This document shows positions 26,089 to 35,755 of a DNA stretch of 64,000 bases, in pieces (position 1 is the stretch's first letter; the number at the start of each line of letters is the position of its first letter). Origin of the DNA: Paenibacillus sp. JNUCC-31. GTDB lineage: Bacteria > Bacillota > Bacilli > Paenibacillales > Paenibacillaceae. The stretch covers positions 1,674,001 to 1,738,000 of the forward strand of contig NZ_CP062165.1 of assembly GCF_014844075.1 (NCBI RefSeq). The letters are read 5' to 3'. Made by a program: the position numbers and the translations under genes. A model generated the notes under the pieces. The model was not told the DNA's origin, searched no databases, and saw nothing but the letters and a program-made list of their open reading frames with translations.

Positions 26089-28968
26089 TTAAGCGCTGTT
26101 ACGATCTTCCTCTTCCCCGCTTTCACGGATAACTTGCATCTGATCCGATCCGCTGTGAACGACAATCTGCACATCTCCGTCTTCAGGAACAATGTCTACA
26201 TATCGATCTCCGCAGGTATCCTTGGCCTCCCACTCGTTCAGCCGAATAATGAAGCCCAGATGTTGCAATCCTGGAGCCACCCGAAAGCGGGCTTCTGCTC
26301 CATGGCCCACTCGCTCCAGCGGGAAAGCTCCATCCTCCATGCCTGTGCCCCATACCCAGACATCCCATCCCTCATAACGCTGATCTTCCCGTTCATATCG
26401 GAGTGTGACAATACGCGAAATCGGTTTGTGGATCTTGATATTCAGTGATGCCTGAATCCCACCAGCCTCCGCGATAATCTGAGTCTCCCCTGCTGCCAAA
26501 GCACGAACAATTCCTGCTGTACTGACAGCAGCATGATCTGGACGAGTCGAGCTCCATCGTATCTTCATGCCTTGCAAAGGCTGGCCGAATTGATCCAGAA
26601 CCAGAGCACGGAATCGACTGACACGTGTTGTGTACATGACTGATTCCCCTACTATTTCAATTCGTTCCGGGTGGAGGTGATCGACCTGCAACGAACACTC
26701 TGAAGTGATCGCACCACATTGGACGCTAATGATCGCTTCCCCGGTCTCCCCCGTGTGAATGGTTCCATCAGACTGAATCTCGATAACGTGCGGGTCCGAA
26801 GATCTCCAGGTCACAGAGGCGTTCTCCATCACATTGCCGAGGCTGTCTTTTACCAATGCTCGCAATCCGGCAATCTCTCCGGAATTGTATACTAGACGGG
26901 GCGCGTGGATCTCAATTACAGCGGGCTCGGCACTCACAGCATACTCAGTGTCATACAGTACCATCAAGGACCATCGTTCAACCAACACAGCACCCGTCAC
27001 GGTCTCAATTAAGTCCGTTCCCGCCTGATGATCATTCACCACGACATGCCAATTCCCTTCCGGCAGACTCACCTGCTGTTGCTGCCCTGTTCCGTTGTAG
27101 ATCACAACGATCTGATTCCAGGTATCCTGATTCGCTCCGTCCTCCAGGATAAATGCAATTACATTTCCTTCTGCACGCATGATGCGAAGATGATTCCGTA
27201 CCTGCTCGGCGTTAATCATCCGAAAAGCAGGATGTGTGCGGCGCAGATGAATCAGGCCGCGATAATAGTCAAAAACAGGTCTGAAGCGAGCTTTGTTAGC
27301 CCAAGTGATCGTATTCACGGCGTCCCCGCTGCGATAGCTGTTGTGATCTCCTGCTTTGGATCTCAGCATCTCATCCCCTGCATGGAGGAATGGGATTCCC
27401 TGTGAGGTAAGCAAAATCCCTGAGGAAAGCAAGGAACGACGGACCATCTCATGATTAAGCACATCATCTGCATCAACATACCGATAGGGATCTGCTGCTT
27501 TTACCGCTGATTCCGCACTTCCGCCCTCCAACGGCTGCCCGTCTCTCCATACCGGGAACCCAAGAGCATGTCTGAGATTCATTGTTGTCGCGATTTTGTC
27601 CCAAAGGTTCAGATTATCATGGGCTGTCACATAATTGACGGATTCCACAGGAGAAGATGTAAAGTCATCCAGCGCTCCGGCTACACCCATCGCAATCTCG
27701 TACTCTTTACCGTCCGCTCCAGTAACAAATCCTTTACCGAAACCATCACTATCCCCTTTGATGGCACTGCGGAAATGGTCATTAAAAACGGCAAATCCCT
27801 GGCCGCGCTGTGTTCCTTTTAACGTTTTCCGCTCCAGTGGTGAATCTCCGCCTGTCCACGGTTCTCCGTAGATCATAAAAGCTGGATCAATCTGTTCTCG
27901 CAACTCGCGGGTCAGTTCATTCATGGTGTCCGTATCGATCAGACCCATCAGGTCAAAGCGAAATCCGTCCACATGGTATTCCTCTGCCCAATACAAGAGG
28001 GAGTCCAGAATATATTTTCGCACCATGGGCCGTTCCGTAGCCAGTTCATTGCCTACACCCGAACCATTGCTCAGTGTCCCATCCTCACGGTAACGATAAT
28101 AATAACCTGGTACAATTCGTTCAAAAGGACCCTCATCTACGCCATAGGTATGGTTGTAGACCACATCCAATACGACGCGAATGCCTTGTCGGTGCAGAGA
28201 TTGAACCAATGCCTTGAACTCCCGGATTCGGACCGCAGGATCACGCGGATCAGTCGCATAGGAGCCTTCCGGCACATTATAATGCTGCGGGTCATACCCC
28301 CAGTTGTACGGGACTCTGCCATTCAAACCAACGTCCATTGTTGTCGCCAATTCATCAACCGTCTGATAATCCGCTATGGGCAGAAGATGCACATGGGTGA
28401 TACCAAGTTCGACAAGATGGTCTATACCAATGCGGTTACCACCTCTGTCCGTCAATCCCGAGGCGGTAAATGCTAAATATTTACCCTTATATGGAATTTC
28501 AGCATGGGGGTCGGAAGAGAAGTCGCGCACATGCAATTCATATAGAACAGCATCTGCCTGACGCAGAAATACGGGCTTCACATCCTCTTCCCAATCCACT
28601 GGATTGGTTGTACTGGGATCGATTATAGCCATACGCTGTCCATTGGCCGATACTGCACGAGCGTAAGGGTCTGGTGCCACTTCAACTCGCTGATCATCAT
28701 GCATAATGTGATACATATAATAATGTCCTGCCCAATCCCCTTCAAGCTGTACGCTCCATATTCCATCCGGGTCACGGGTCATCGACCTTTTCTGTCCGTC
28801 ATCATGTTCGGTTACTTTCCCACTTGCATCGTAGTTGCCTTCATTCTCAAAAATGAGTATGGATACCTGCTGTGCTGTAGGTGCCCACACCTTGAATGTG
28901 CTTGCCGCACGAGTATATGTTAAGCCAAGATCGTTGCCTTCATAACAAAAAGATGTCCATTCCGGCAT
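26089..28968 (-). CDS. pulA: Type I pullulanase with C-terminal Ig-like and CBM41-like domains
   Basis: About 959 residues. Order: CBM48-like domain (10-110), GH13 barrel with the pullulanase signature YNWGYDP, nucleophile region DGFRFDLMGL, acid/base IYGEPWTGG and transition-state VTAHDNLN. Two Big_2 Ig-like domains follow at about 685-855 (ITVTWRSSDP-like and IRWSSTRPD strands), then a CBM41/PUD-like starch-binding domain (VTLRYEREDQRYEGWDVWVWG). It cleaves alpha-1,6 branches of pullulan, glycogen or starch. No signal peptide is seen. ATG at 28968 follows AAGGCGGTGGG; 28992 lacks a site. CBM41 normally lies N-terminal, so the order is unusual. Confidence 0.9.
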   Translation of the reverse strand: MPEWTSFCYEGNDLGLTYTRAASTFKVWAPTAQQVSILIFENEGNYDASGKVTEHDDGQKRSMTRDPDGIWSVQLEGDWAGHYYMYHIMHDDQRVEVAPDPYARAVSANGQRMAIIDPSTTNPVDWEEDVKPVFLRQADAVLYELHVRDFSSDPHAEIPYKGKYLAFTASGLTDRGGNRIGIDHLVELGITHVHLLPIADYQTVDELATTMDVGLNGRVPYNWGYDPQHYNVPEGSYATDPRDPAVRIREFKALVQSLHRQGIRVVLDVVYNHTYGVDEGPFERIVPGYYYRYREDGTLSNGSGVGNELATERPMVRKYILDSLLYWAEEYHVDGFRFDLMGLIDTDTMNELTRELREQIDPAFMIYGEPWTGGDSPLERKTLKGTQRGQGFAVFNDHFRSAIKGDSDGFGKGFVTGADGKEYEIAMGVAGALDDFTSSPVESVNYVTAHDNLNLWDKIATTMNLRHALGFPVWRDGQPLEGGSAESAVKAADPYRYVDADDVLNHEMVRRSLLSSGILLTSQGIPFLHAGDEMLRSKAGDHNSYRSGDAVNTITWANKARFRPVFDYYRGLIHLRRTHPAFRMINAEQVRNHLRIMRAEGNVIAFILEDGANQDTWNQIVVIYNGTGQQQQVSLPEGNWHVVVNDHQAGTDLIETVTGAVLVERWSLMVLYDTEYAVSAEPAVIEIHAPRLVYNSGEIAGLRALVKDSLGNVMENASVTWRSSDPHVIEIQSDGTIHTGETGEAIISVQCGAITSECSLQVDHLHPERIEIVGESVMYTTRVSRFRALVLDQFGQPLQGMKIRWSSTRPDHAAVSTAGIVRALAAGETQIIAEAGGIQASLNIKIHKPISRIVTLRYEREDQRYEGWDVWVWGTGMEDGAFPLERVGHGAEARFRVAPGLQHLGFIIRLNEWEAKDTCGDRYVDIVPEDGDVQIVVHSGSDQMQVIRESGEEEDRNSA

Positions 28969-29118
28969 CGTTCCCACCGCCTTTATATCCATTGATTTCG
29001 TGTTGTCCCGATGTTACGGAGCGAGACGTCATTTGTCAACCCGGGGTTGTCTGTACTCAACATATCGGTTGAACAGAGGCTTTCAATTAGCATTTTAGAA
29101 TGCAATGAACATACTCAT

Positions 29119-29132
29119 AGCAATCGCTTTCA
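29119..29132 (-). promoter_or_regulatory. cre-like catabolite response site upstream of the large pullulanase gene
   Basis: TGAAAGCGATTGCT on the minus strand fits TGNAANCGNTNWCA except for one core position. CcpA control is inferred. Confidence 0.4.
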
Positions 29133-29253
29133 AGATACATCATATGTAAACAAGCGCCATAGATTGACAGCATTTGTACTGTCCTGATGAAAAAAGATGC
29201 AGAAAAGAAGAAACACCCTCGCTCCACATGGGAGGAAGGTGTGGTACGAATGC

Positions 29254-31296
29254 TCACTCACCTGAGTACATAACTGTCATGGATAAAGGGTGAACGCTGA
29301 CCTGACCGTCTTTGATCGTACGCAGCGTCTGTACACCTGCTTTTCCTTGCTCTACAACCACATTCCATGCATGTGGGGAAACAGAGATGGTACGCATCTC
29401 TTTGGCAGCATTGTAGATGATGACCAGCCGGCCCCAGGAATCTCCGACAGGCGCGCCCGCCAGTTCATAGGCCAGCATTCCTTTTCCTTTTTCAAGCCAC
29501 CGAACATGCTGCTCAATCTCTTCCCGGGTGCGGAGGCGAAAAGCAGGATGCTCGCGCCGAAGACGGATCAGGCCACGATAATAATCGTATACAGGTTTAA
29601 ACTGCTGCTTTTGTTCCCACCGAATGGCATTGACTGAATCCCCACTCTCATGACTGTTGGCATCGCCGTATTTGCTTCGCAGAAATTCATCTCCAGCAGC
29701 AAGCAATGGAACCCCCTGGGAAGTCAATACGATGCCATTAGCAAGCAGACAGCGCCGGACCGTTTCGTTCTCCAGTATGCGATCCGGGTCAACGTGCAAA
29801 TACGGCTTCGCCTGCTGTACAGCCTCTTCCACGCTGGCGCTGCCTTTCACACGACCATCCTCGCTATATGTTATAAATCCCAGCGTATCGTGCAATCCTT
29901 TTGTCTGGGCGACTTTGTCCCACAGGTTGAGATTATCATGTACGGTGACATAATTAATCGTTTCCGATGGGCCCGCCGTAAAATCGGTAATGGCTCCCCG
30001 TACGCCTGTCCATATATCCTCTTCCTTTCCCTCCGCTCCTGTAGCAAAGCCGGTTCCCGTTCCATCACTGTCGCCTTTGATCGATCCACGTAAATTATCG
30101 TTAAATACCGCAAATCCGGCTTCACGCTGATCTCCCTTAAGTGTCATCTGATCCCCAAGCGGTGATTCCAGCGCTCCCCAGGGTTCACCGTACAAGAGGA
30201 TGGAAGGAGAAACCTCGGCATGCAGTTCTGCTGCGAGCTCTTTCATCGTTGCCGTGTCAATCAAACCCATCAGGTCAAAACGAAACCCGTCCACATGGTA
30301 TTCCTCTGCCCAGTACCTTACGGAGTCGATAATAAACTTGCGCACCATCGGGCGCTCAGTTGCTACTTCATTGCCTGTACCCGATCCATTGCTGTACGTG
30401 CCATCCGAATTGTGACGGTAGTAATACCCTGGTACAAGCTTTTCAAATGAGCTGCCAGCGGTGTCAAACGTATGATTGTACACCACATCCATAATGACCC
30501 CGATGCCCTTCTCATGAAGGGCGAGTACCATCGATTTGAACTCACGAATTCTGGTCTCCGGCTCGTCTGCACTTGAAGCATAGGAGCCCTCGGGAACGTT
30601 ATAATGGAGCGGATCATACCCCCAGTTATAACGTGAGCAATCGGAAGTCCCGTCATCTGCCTTCGATTCATCCACTGTCGCAAAATCAAATACCGGAAGC
30701 AGATGTACATGCGTGATTCCCAGCTCAACCAAATGGTCGAGCCCCAGCGTATTCCCGTTTGAATCGTGCAGACCTGTCTCGGTAAAAGCCAAATATTTTC
30801 CTTTGTGCCTCATGCCGGATGACTCATGGATCGAGAAATCGCGCACATGCAGCTCATATAAGACAGCATCTACCGGGCTCTCCAGTTCTGGACGAATATC
30901 CTCATTCCACCCCTTGGGGTGGGTCTGTTCCAGCCTGACGATGACACCCATTTCTCCATTCATGGTCACTGCCCGTGCATATGGATCAACCGCAATCTCC
31001 TGCCGTCCGTCATCAAAGGTGACCCTGTACATAAAACGATAACTGTTCCATTCGCCTTCGAGCTTCAGGAACCAGATGCCTTGATCCTCCCTGTTCATAG
31101 GTATTTCTTGCTGTACCTCCTGATTCTTCGGTTCATTGGGACTTCCCCCTGTTGAAGGCGGGTAGATCAGTACATCCACCTGCTTTGCGGAAGGCGTCCA
31201 CACTTTGAAACTACAGGCTTGTGGTTCCATCGTGACACCCAGATCTCTTCCTTGGTATGTATCCCATGCTGCAAGCTTGTGATGGTCGTGAATCAT
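29254..31296 (-). CDS. pulA: Type I pullulanase, short paralogue
   Basis: About 680 residues: CBM48-like N-terminal domain, GH13 barrel with YNWGYDP, nucleophile DGFRFDLMGL, acid/base LYGEPWGAL and VTVHDNLN, and a C-terminal beta domain. It lacks the Ig-like and CBM41 tail of its neighbour and no signal peptide is seen, so it probably debranches glycogen or imported maltodextrin. The ATG at 31296 follows GAGGGGAG; an upstream ATG at 31323 lacks a site. It lies 285 bases from the other pullulanase gene in the same direction. Confidence 0.9.
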   Translation of the reverse strand: MIHDHHKLAAWDTYQGRDLGVTMEPQACSFKVWTPSAKQVDVLIYPPSTGGSPNEPKNQEVQQEIPMNREDQGIWFLKLEGEWNSYRFMYRVTFDDGRQEIAVDPYARAVTMNGEMGVIVRLEQTHPKGWNEDIRPELESPVDAVLYELHVRDFSIHESSGMRHKGKYLAFTETGLHDSNGNTLGLDHLVELGITHVHLLPVFDFATVDESKADDGTSDCSRYNWGYDPLHYNVPEGSYASSADEPETRIREFKSMVLALHEKGIGVIMDVVYNHTFDTAGSSFEKLVPGYYYRHNSDGTYSNGSGTGNEVATERPMVRKFIIDSVRYWAEEYHVDGFRFDLMGLIDTATMKELAAELHAEVSPSILLYGEPWGALESPLGDQMTLKGDQREAGFAVFNDNLRGSIKGDSDGTGTGFATGAEGKEEDIWTGVRGAITDFTAGPSETINYVTVHDNLNLWDKVAQTKGLHDTLGFITYSEDGRVKGSASVEEAVQQAKPYLHVDPDRILENETVRRCLLANGIVLTSQGVPLLAAGDEFLRSKYGDANSHESGDSVNAIRWEQKQQFKPVYDYYRGLIRLRREHPAFRLRTREEIEQHVRWLEKGKGMLAYELAGAPVGDSWGRLVIIYNAAKEMRTISVSPHAWNVVVEQGKAGVQTLRTIKDGQVSVHPLSMTVMYSGE

Positions 31297-31404
31297 GATG
31301 TATACTCCCCTCTCGATAAGCAATATAATGGATGCGGAACGAATGCTCCTTACTTTTTATACCCCTTCTGTCCCCTAACCATAATCCCGGGGTGAAAAAG
31401 ACTA

Positions 31405-31451
31405 TAAAAAAACAAGCCATGTTTTACGTCGTTCCACGTAAAACACAGCTT
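31405..31451 (-). terminator. Terminator of the pectin-oligosaccharide locus
   Basis: CAAGC-x3-GTTTTACGT pairs with ACGTAAAAC-x3-GCTTG and is followed by seven T on the minus strand. Confidence 0.85.
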
Positions 31452-31468
31452 GCTCCATTGTGCCTCTA

Positions 31469-32980
31469 TCACTTTCCGTTCAGCTCCGCATACGATGCTT
31501 CCAATTCGGTGATGAGCTGGTCGCCACCGGACTTTCTCCAGTTCGCCACTTCCTGCTCCCAGCCGGCATCATCGATTTTGCCCATAATGTACTTGGTCTG
31601 TGCATCCCAGATCATCTGGTCCAGCTCCTGGCCACGCTCGGTATAGATGGCAGAAGACAAGGTCAACGCCGGATTCGGAATGGCATACTGCTCATTTTCT
31701 CGCGCCATCTTGGTGCCCTTCATACCGATCGGTACATCGACAAGTTCAGGCACGTTATAGCCTTCAATGCTTAGTAGGTTGTCACGATAAGGCTTCACTT
31801 CGCGTTGATAGGCGTCGAAGTCTTTGAGTTCGGTTTTGCCATCAGCAGTCTTGGTGTAGTGTACATCGAGCAGTCCGCGCAGCTGCAACGTGCTCAGTTC
31901 CTCATCCATCAGCTGATCCAGGAATGTGAGCACTTGCTTCAATTGCTCTTCGTCCGGTACAGACGCCTTTGGTATAACAAGCATTCCGTAGTTCCCCGGC
32001 TCCCCGGCTATGCGAATACCATCCGTCCCCTGGAACGGAGCCACATCGATCTCTCCATCCGGTACATTAGGCGTAAGGCGCTGCTGTGAGGACTTTCCAT
32101 TCTGTGCTACACCGTTCAGCTTCATCCCGATCAGGCCCGAGTCCATTTTTTTGTCCGCATCGGAAGGATCAAGTGCAGGAAAGTCACTGTTAATCAGCCC
32201 CTCACTAAACAGTCGCTTGAACAGCTTCATGGTGTCCACATATTCGGTGGTCAGGAATTCAGGTGTAAGTTTGCCCGCATCGTCCACACCCCACTTGTTC
32301 ACCCCACCAATACTTACGGCAATCCGCGTCAGCGGAGAGGATACGCCTTCGTTGTACTTTTTGAATAATACCGTTCCATACGTATCTTCCTTGCCGTTGC
32401 CATCAGGATCATCCTTGCGAATGGAACGCATCACTTCGTACCAGTCATCCAGCGTTTTTGGTACATCCAGCTTTAATTTGTCAAACCAGTCCTTACGGTA
32501 CACGATAGCTGTACGCCCGATATCGCGGAAGTTGGGTACCCCGTAGATTTTTCCCTCAATTTTGATATTGTCAAAATAAGCCTCGGATTGGGCAGACAGG
32601 TTTTTGTAATCTTTCAGGTAAGGTCCAATTTCCCAGAACAGCCCCGTTTTGGCTGCGTTAAATGTTGTGGGCACATAGTTCACTCGCATGATGGTCGGCA
32701 TCTCGCCCGAAGCTACCATGACGTTTACTTTATCATCAAAAGCAGACTGCGGAATCCACTGTACACTGACATCCGTATTGGTATATTCCTCAATCTTTTG
32801 TTCAATTCCGTTCTCTTTGGCCGGCACATCACCTACCTGCATCAAGGAGATCGAAATGGGAAGCTTGCCTTCCCCTGCCGCAGGCGCTTTTTCTCCCCCA
32901 CAGCCTGCGAGCAGTCCGGCGGACATTGCACCAACCACAACCAAACCGCCTAAACGGGACATCCGACTTTTTGGACTCAT
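31469..32980 (-). CDS. ABC transporter sugar-binding lipoprotein (LplA-like), second copy
   Basis: About 503 residues with a lipoprotein signal: MSPKSRMSRLGGLVVVGAMSAGLLAGCGG, lipobox LAGC. The mature part is a family-1 extracellular solute-binding protein (WIPQSAFDDKVNVMVASGEMPTIMRV, GRTAIVYRKDWFDKLKLDVPKTLDDWYEVMRSI). Start at 32980 with AAAGGAGAG upstream. It is a clear paralogue of the protein at 34196-35695. It lies at the distal end of the operon, after the GH105 gene, and probably delivers pectin-derived oligosaccharides to the shared permeases. Confidence 0.9.
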   Translation of the reverse strand: MSPKSRMSRLGGLVVVGAMSAGLLAGCGGEKAPAAGEGKLPISISLMQVGDVPAKENGIEQKIEEYTNTDVSVQWIPQSAFDDKVNVMVASGEMPTIMRVNYVPTTFNAAKTGLFWEIGPYLKDYKNLSAQSEAYFDNIKIEGKIYGVPNFRDIGRTAIVYRKDWFDKLKLDVPKTLDDWYEVMRSIRKDDPDGNGKEDTYGTVLFKKYNEGVSSPLTRIAVSIGGVNKWGVDDAGKLTPEFLTTEYVDTMKLFKRLFSEGLINSDFPALDPSDADKKMDSGLIGMKLNGVAQNGKSSQQRLTPNVPDGEIDVAPFQGTDGIRIAGEPGNYGMLVIPKASVPDEEQLKQVLTFLDQLMDEELSTLQLRGLLDVHYTKTADGKTELKDFDAYQREVKPYRDNLLSIEGYNVPELVDVPIGMKGTKMARENEQYAIPNPALTLSSAIYTERGQELDQMIWDAQTKYIMGKIDDAGWEQEVANWRKSGGDQLITELEASYAELNGK

Positions 32981-33062
32981 GAACCATCTCTCCTTTGGAT
33001 AACCAAATTGTTCAGTAGCACACACGTGAATGCGCTATCATTAATGAGTCTGAAGATACACT

Positions 33063-34172
33063 CTAGCGTATCGCCAGCTCCATCTCCACTCCTGCCAAAA
33101 TAAACGGAGCTACCGATTTCGGATCATTAATCCGAATCGATTCAGTCACATAATACTCGTATGACCCGTCACGATACGGAGTACCACCGAGACCCGCACC
33201 GCCGTTACATTGCGTCAGGGACATTACGCCCTCCCGATCGGTTTGCAGCAAATGCAGCAACAGACCCTGATACCCCTTTTCTGCAATCGCCTTGAATTTG
33301 CCACTCAGGTAACCCTTACGTACTCCCTTCGCCAGTGCGTACACAAACATTGAGGTTCCCGAAGCCTCCAGATAATTGCGTTCACGCCCTGGCTGATCGA
33401 GCAACTGAGGCCATAATCCGGATTGTTGATCCTGAACATGTACAAGTGCATTCGCCACACGTTCGAAGATTCCCACAATCTGTCCGCGCTGCTCATGATC
33501 TATAGGCAGATGATCCAGTGTATCCACTACCGCCATCACATACCAGCCCATCGCCCGGCTCCACACATGTGGAGAACAACCGGTTTCTCCCGAGCTCCAG
33601 CGCTGCTCCTTGCTCTCATCCCAGGCATGGTACAACAGACCACTGCGTGAATCACGTGTATGCTTCTCCACCAGCAGCAGCTGTAATGCCGCCTTGTCAA
33701 ACCACTTCTCCTCGCCAGTAACCGCGCCATACTGCGTGAGGAACGGAGTCGCCATATACAATCCGTCCAACCACATCTGGAACGGGTATATTTTCTTGTG
33801 CCAGAATCCGCCCTCACTCGTACGGGGCTGTCCTTTAAGCTGGACCATGAGCAGATCTGCGGCTTTCCGGTATTTTTCTTCCCCCGTTTTATCCAACAAC
33901 AGGAACAGTGAATTTCCCTGGTTAATCTGGTCCAGATTATATTCCTCGACTGTATAGGAGCGAATTGACCCATCCTCCTGAATAAAGTGATCCATCAGCT
34001 CCCGGATGTAATCGAAATATTTTTGTTCTCCAGTATGGGTGTACAACTCTTCCAGCGCTTTCAACAGACAACCATTCTCGTAATGCCAGGTGGGATACAA
34101 CTCATGATTGCGATAACTTTCCATGAACTGTTCGGCCATCCGTACCGGTGTGAATTGCAATGTTTCTTTCAT
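33063..34172 (-). CDS. GH105 unsaturated rhamnogalacturonyl/glucuronyl hydrolase (YteR/YesR-like)
   Basis: 369 residues forming an (alpha/alpha)6 barrel, with PTWHYENGCLLKALEELY, KIYPFQMWLDGLYMATPFL (catalytic-type Asp in MWLDG), SPHVWSRAMGWYVMAVVD and YLEASGTSMFVYALAKGV. These enzymes hydrate the unsaturated uronic acid at the end of pectin-lyase disaccharides in the cytosol. The absence of a signal peptide agrees. GGAGGAACC precedes the ATG. It lies between two binding-protein genes in an ABC operon, which points to import of unsaturated rhamnogalacturonan fragments. Confidence 0.9.
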   Translation of the reverse strand: MKETLQFTPVRMAEQFMESYRNHELYPTWHYENGCLLKALEELYTHTGEQKYFDYIRELMDHFIQEDGSIRSYTVEEYNLDQINQGNSLFLLLDKTGEEKYRKAADLLMVQLKGQPRTSEGGFWHKKIYPFQMWLDGLYMATPFLTQYGAVTGEEKWFDKAALQLLLVEKHTRDSRSGLLYHAWDESKEQRWSSGETGCSPHVWSRAMGWYVMAVVDTLDHLPIDHEQRGQIVGIFERVANALVHVQDQQSGLWPQLLDQPGRERNYLEASGTSMFVYALAKGVRKGYLSGKFKAIAEKGYQGLLLHLLQTDREGVMSLTQCNGGAGLGGTPYRDGSYEYYVTESIRINDPKSVAPFILAGVEMELAIR

Positions 34173-34195
34173 GGGGTTCCTCCGCTTCCGGCTCT

Positions 34196-35695
34196 TTATT
34201 GAGCCTGTTTTTTGTAGTCTTCCGCATATTCCTCACGAATTTTGGTTCCGCCCGCGTTAGCCCAATTCTCGATTTCCTGTTTCCAGCCATTTTCATCGAT
34301 TTTGCCCATAATATATTTGGTCTGTGCATCCGCAATCATCTGATCCAGATCCGCACCGCGATCACCATAAGTAGGCGAGTATAATGTCAGCGCAGGATTC
34401 GGCACAGCATGCTCTGCCAGCTCTTTGGCAAGATCCGTACCTTTCTCGCCGAGCTCAGTATCCTTCAACTTCGGAACATTGTAGCCTTCAACATAAGGCA
34501 GGTTATCACGATAAGGCTTCACTTCACGCTGAAACGCATCGAAGTCACTCATCTCCACCTGATCTTCGCCAGCTTTCTTGTAATGTTTGTCTTCAATGCC
34601 ACGCATCAGCAGGGTCGCCATCTCAGGGTCCATCAATTTATCCAGGAAAGACAGGAGGTTTTTCAGCTCTTCTTCCGACTTCACCGTCGCTTTCGGGAAT
34701 GCCAGAATACCGGAGTTACCCGTCTGCCCTGCCACACGATCTCCATTCGCTCCCAGCAAACCGGCGATATCTACAACACCATCCGGGTCGTTCTTGGACA
34801 GACGCTCTTGTTGGCTCTTTCCGTTCTGGGCCACACCAACGCGCATGCCAACCACGCCTGAATCATACTTTTTCTCCGCTTCCGTAGAGTCAAATACGGC
34901 AAAGTCCTGATTCAGCAATTTCTCGCTATACAAACGTTTCAGCAAATCCAGCACCTGCATGTATTCCGGTGTCATGAATTCAGGCGTAAAGCTGCCGTCA
35001 TCCTCTACCTTCCACTTGTTTGGTGCACCAAAACTTACGCCAAGACGTGTGGTGAAGGAGTATTGATCCTCATTATATTTTTTGAAAAGCATCAGTCCAA
35101 ACGTATTATCCTGACCGTCTCCATCCGGATCGGAGGTCGCCAGCGTTTTGATCGTTTCATACCATTCATCCGGCGTCGTTGGCACCTTGAGATTGAGCTT
35201 TTCAAACCAGTCCTTGCGGTAAATTACCGTTGCCCGGGCAATATCAGAGAAAACCGGAACCCCGTAGATTTTGCCTTCCACCTTGATATTGTTAAAGAAA
35301 CGCTCGTTCTGCGCCGACAGATTTTTATAATCCTTCAGCAAAGGTCCAACTTCCCAGAATACATCGTTACGCATCGCACTGGTTACGGTTGGGTTATACT
35401 GTACTTTCACAATTTTGGGCATATCGCTCGATGCAATCATGACATTAATTTTGTCATTGTATGCCGAAGCCGGAATCCACTGAATGTCCAGTTTGGTATT
35501 CGTGTACGCCTCAATCTTCTGCTGAACCTCATTGCCTTTGCTCGGCACATCTCCTACCTGTGCAATTGCGATGGACACATTCTGAACACCGCCCTCGGCA
35601 GCCTGACCTTCATCCGATCCGCATCCTGCCAGCAGACCTGTAACCAGTGCCATTGTGCTCAGGACAGCTACGGCTTTCTTTTTTGCTGCTTTCAT
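34196..35695 (-). CDS. ABC transporter sugar-binding lipoprotein (LplA-like), first copy
   Basis: About 499 residues. Signal MKAAKKKAVAVLSTMALVTGLLAGC with lipobox LAGC; then IDIQWIPASAYNDKINVMIASSDMPKIVKVQY-like solute-binding core, close to the second copy downstream. ATG at 35695 follows AGGGAGG. It directly follows the two permease genes, the usual lplB-lplC-lplA order, so it is the primary binding protein of this transporter. Substrate is inferred from the GH105 gene just downstream. Confidence 0.9.
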   Translation of the reverse strand: MKAAKKKAVAVLSTMALVTGLLAGCGSDEGQAAEGGVQNVSIAIAQVGDVPSKGNEVQQKIEAYTNTKLDIQWIPASAYNDKINVMIASSDMPKIVKVQYNPTVTSAMRNDVFWEVGPLLKDYKNLSAQNERFFNNIKVEGKIYGVPVFSDIARATVIYRKDWFEKLNLKVPTTPDEWYETIKTLATSDPDGDGQDNTFGLMLFKKYNEDQYSFTTRLGVSFGAPNKWKVEDDGSFTPEFMTPEYMQVLDLLKRLYSEKLLNQDFAVFDSTEAEKKYDSGVVGMRVGVAQNGKSQQERLSKNDPDGVVDIAGLLGANGDRVAGQTGNSGILAFPKATVKSEEELKNLLSFLDKLMDPEMATLLMRGIEDKHYKKAGEDQVEMSDFDAFQREVKPYRDNLPYVEGYNVPKLKDTELGEKGTDLAKELAEHAVPNPALTLYSPTYGDRGADLDQMIADAQTKYIMGKIDENGWKQEIENWANAGGTKIREEYAEDYKKQAQ

Positions 35696-35755
35696 TAAAC
35701 GAAAACCTCCCTTTTTCTTAGTGATAACCGTTCCAGTATTCAAGCTATTGCAATC

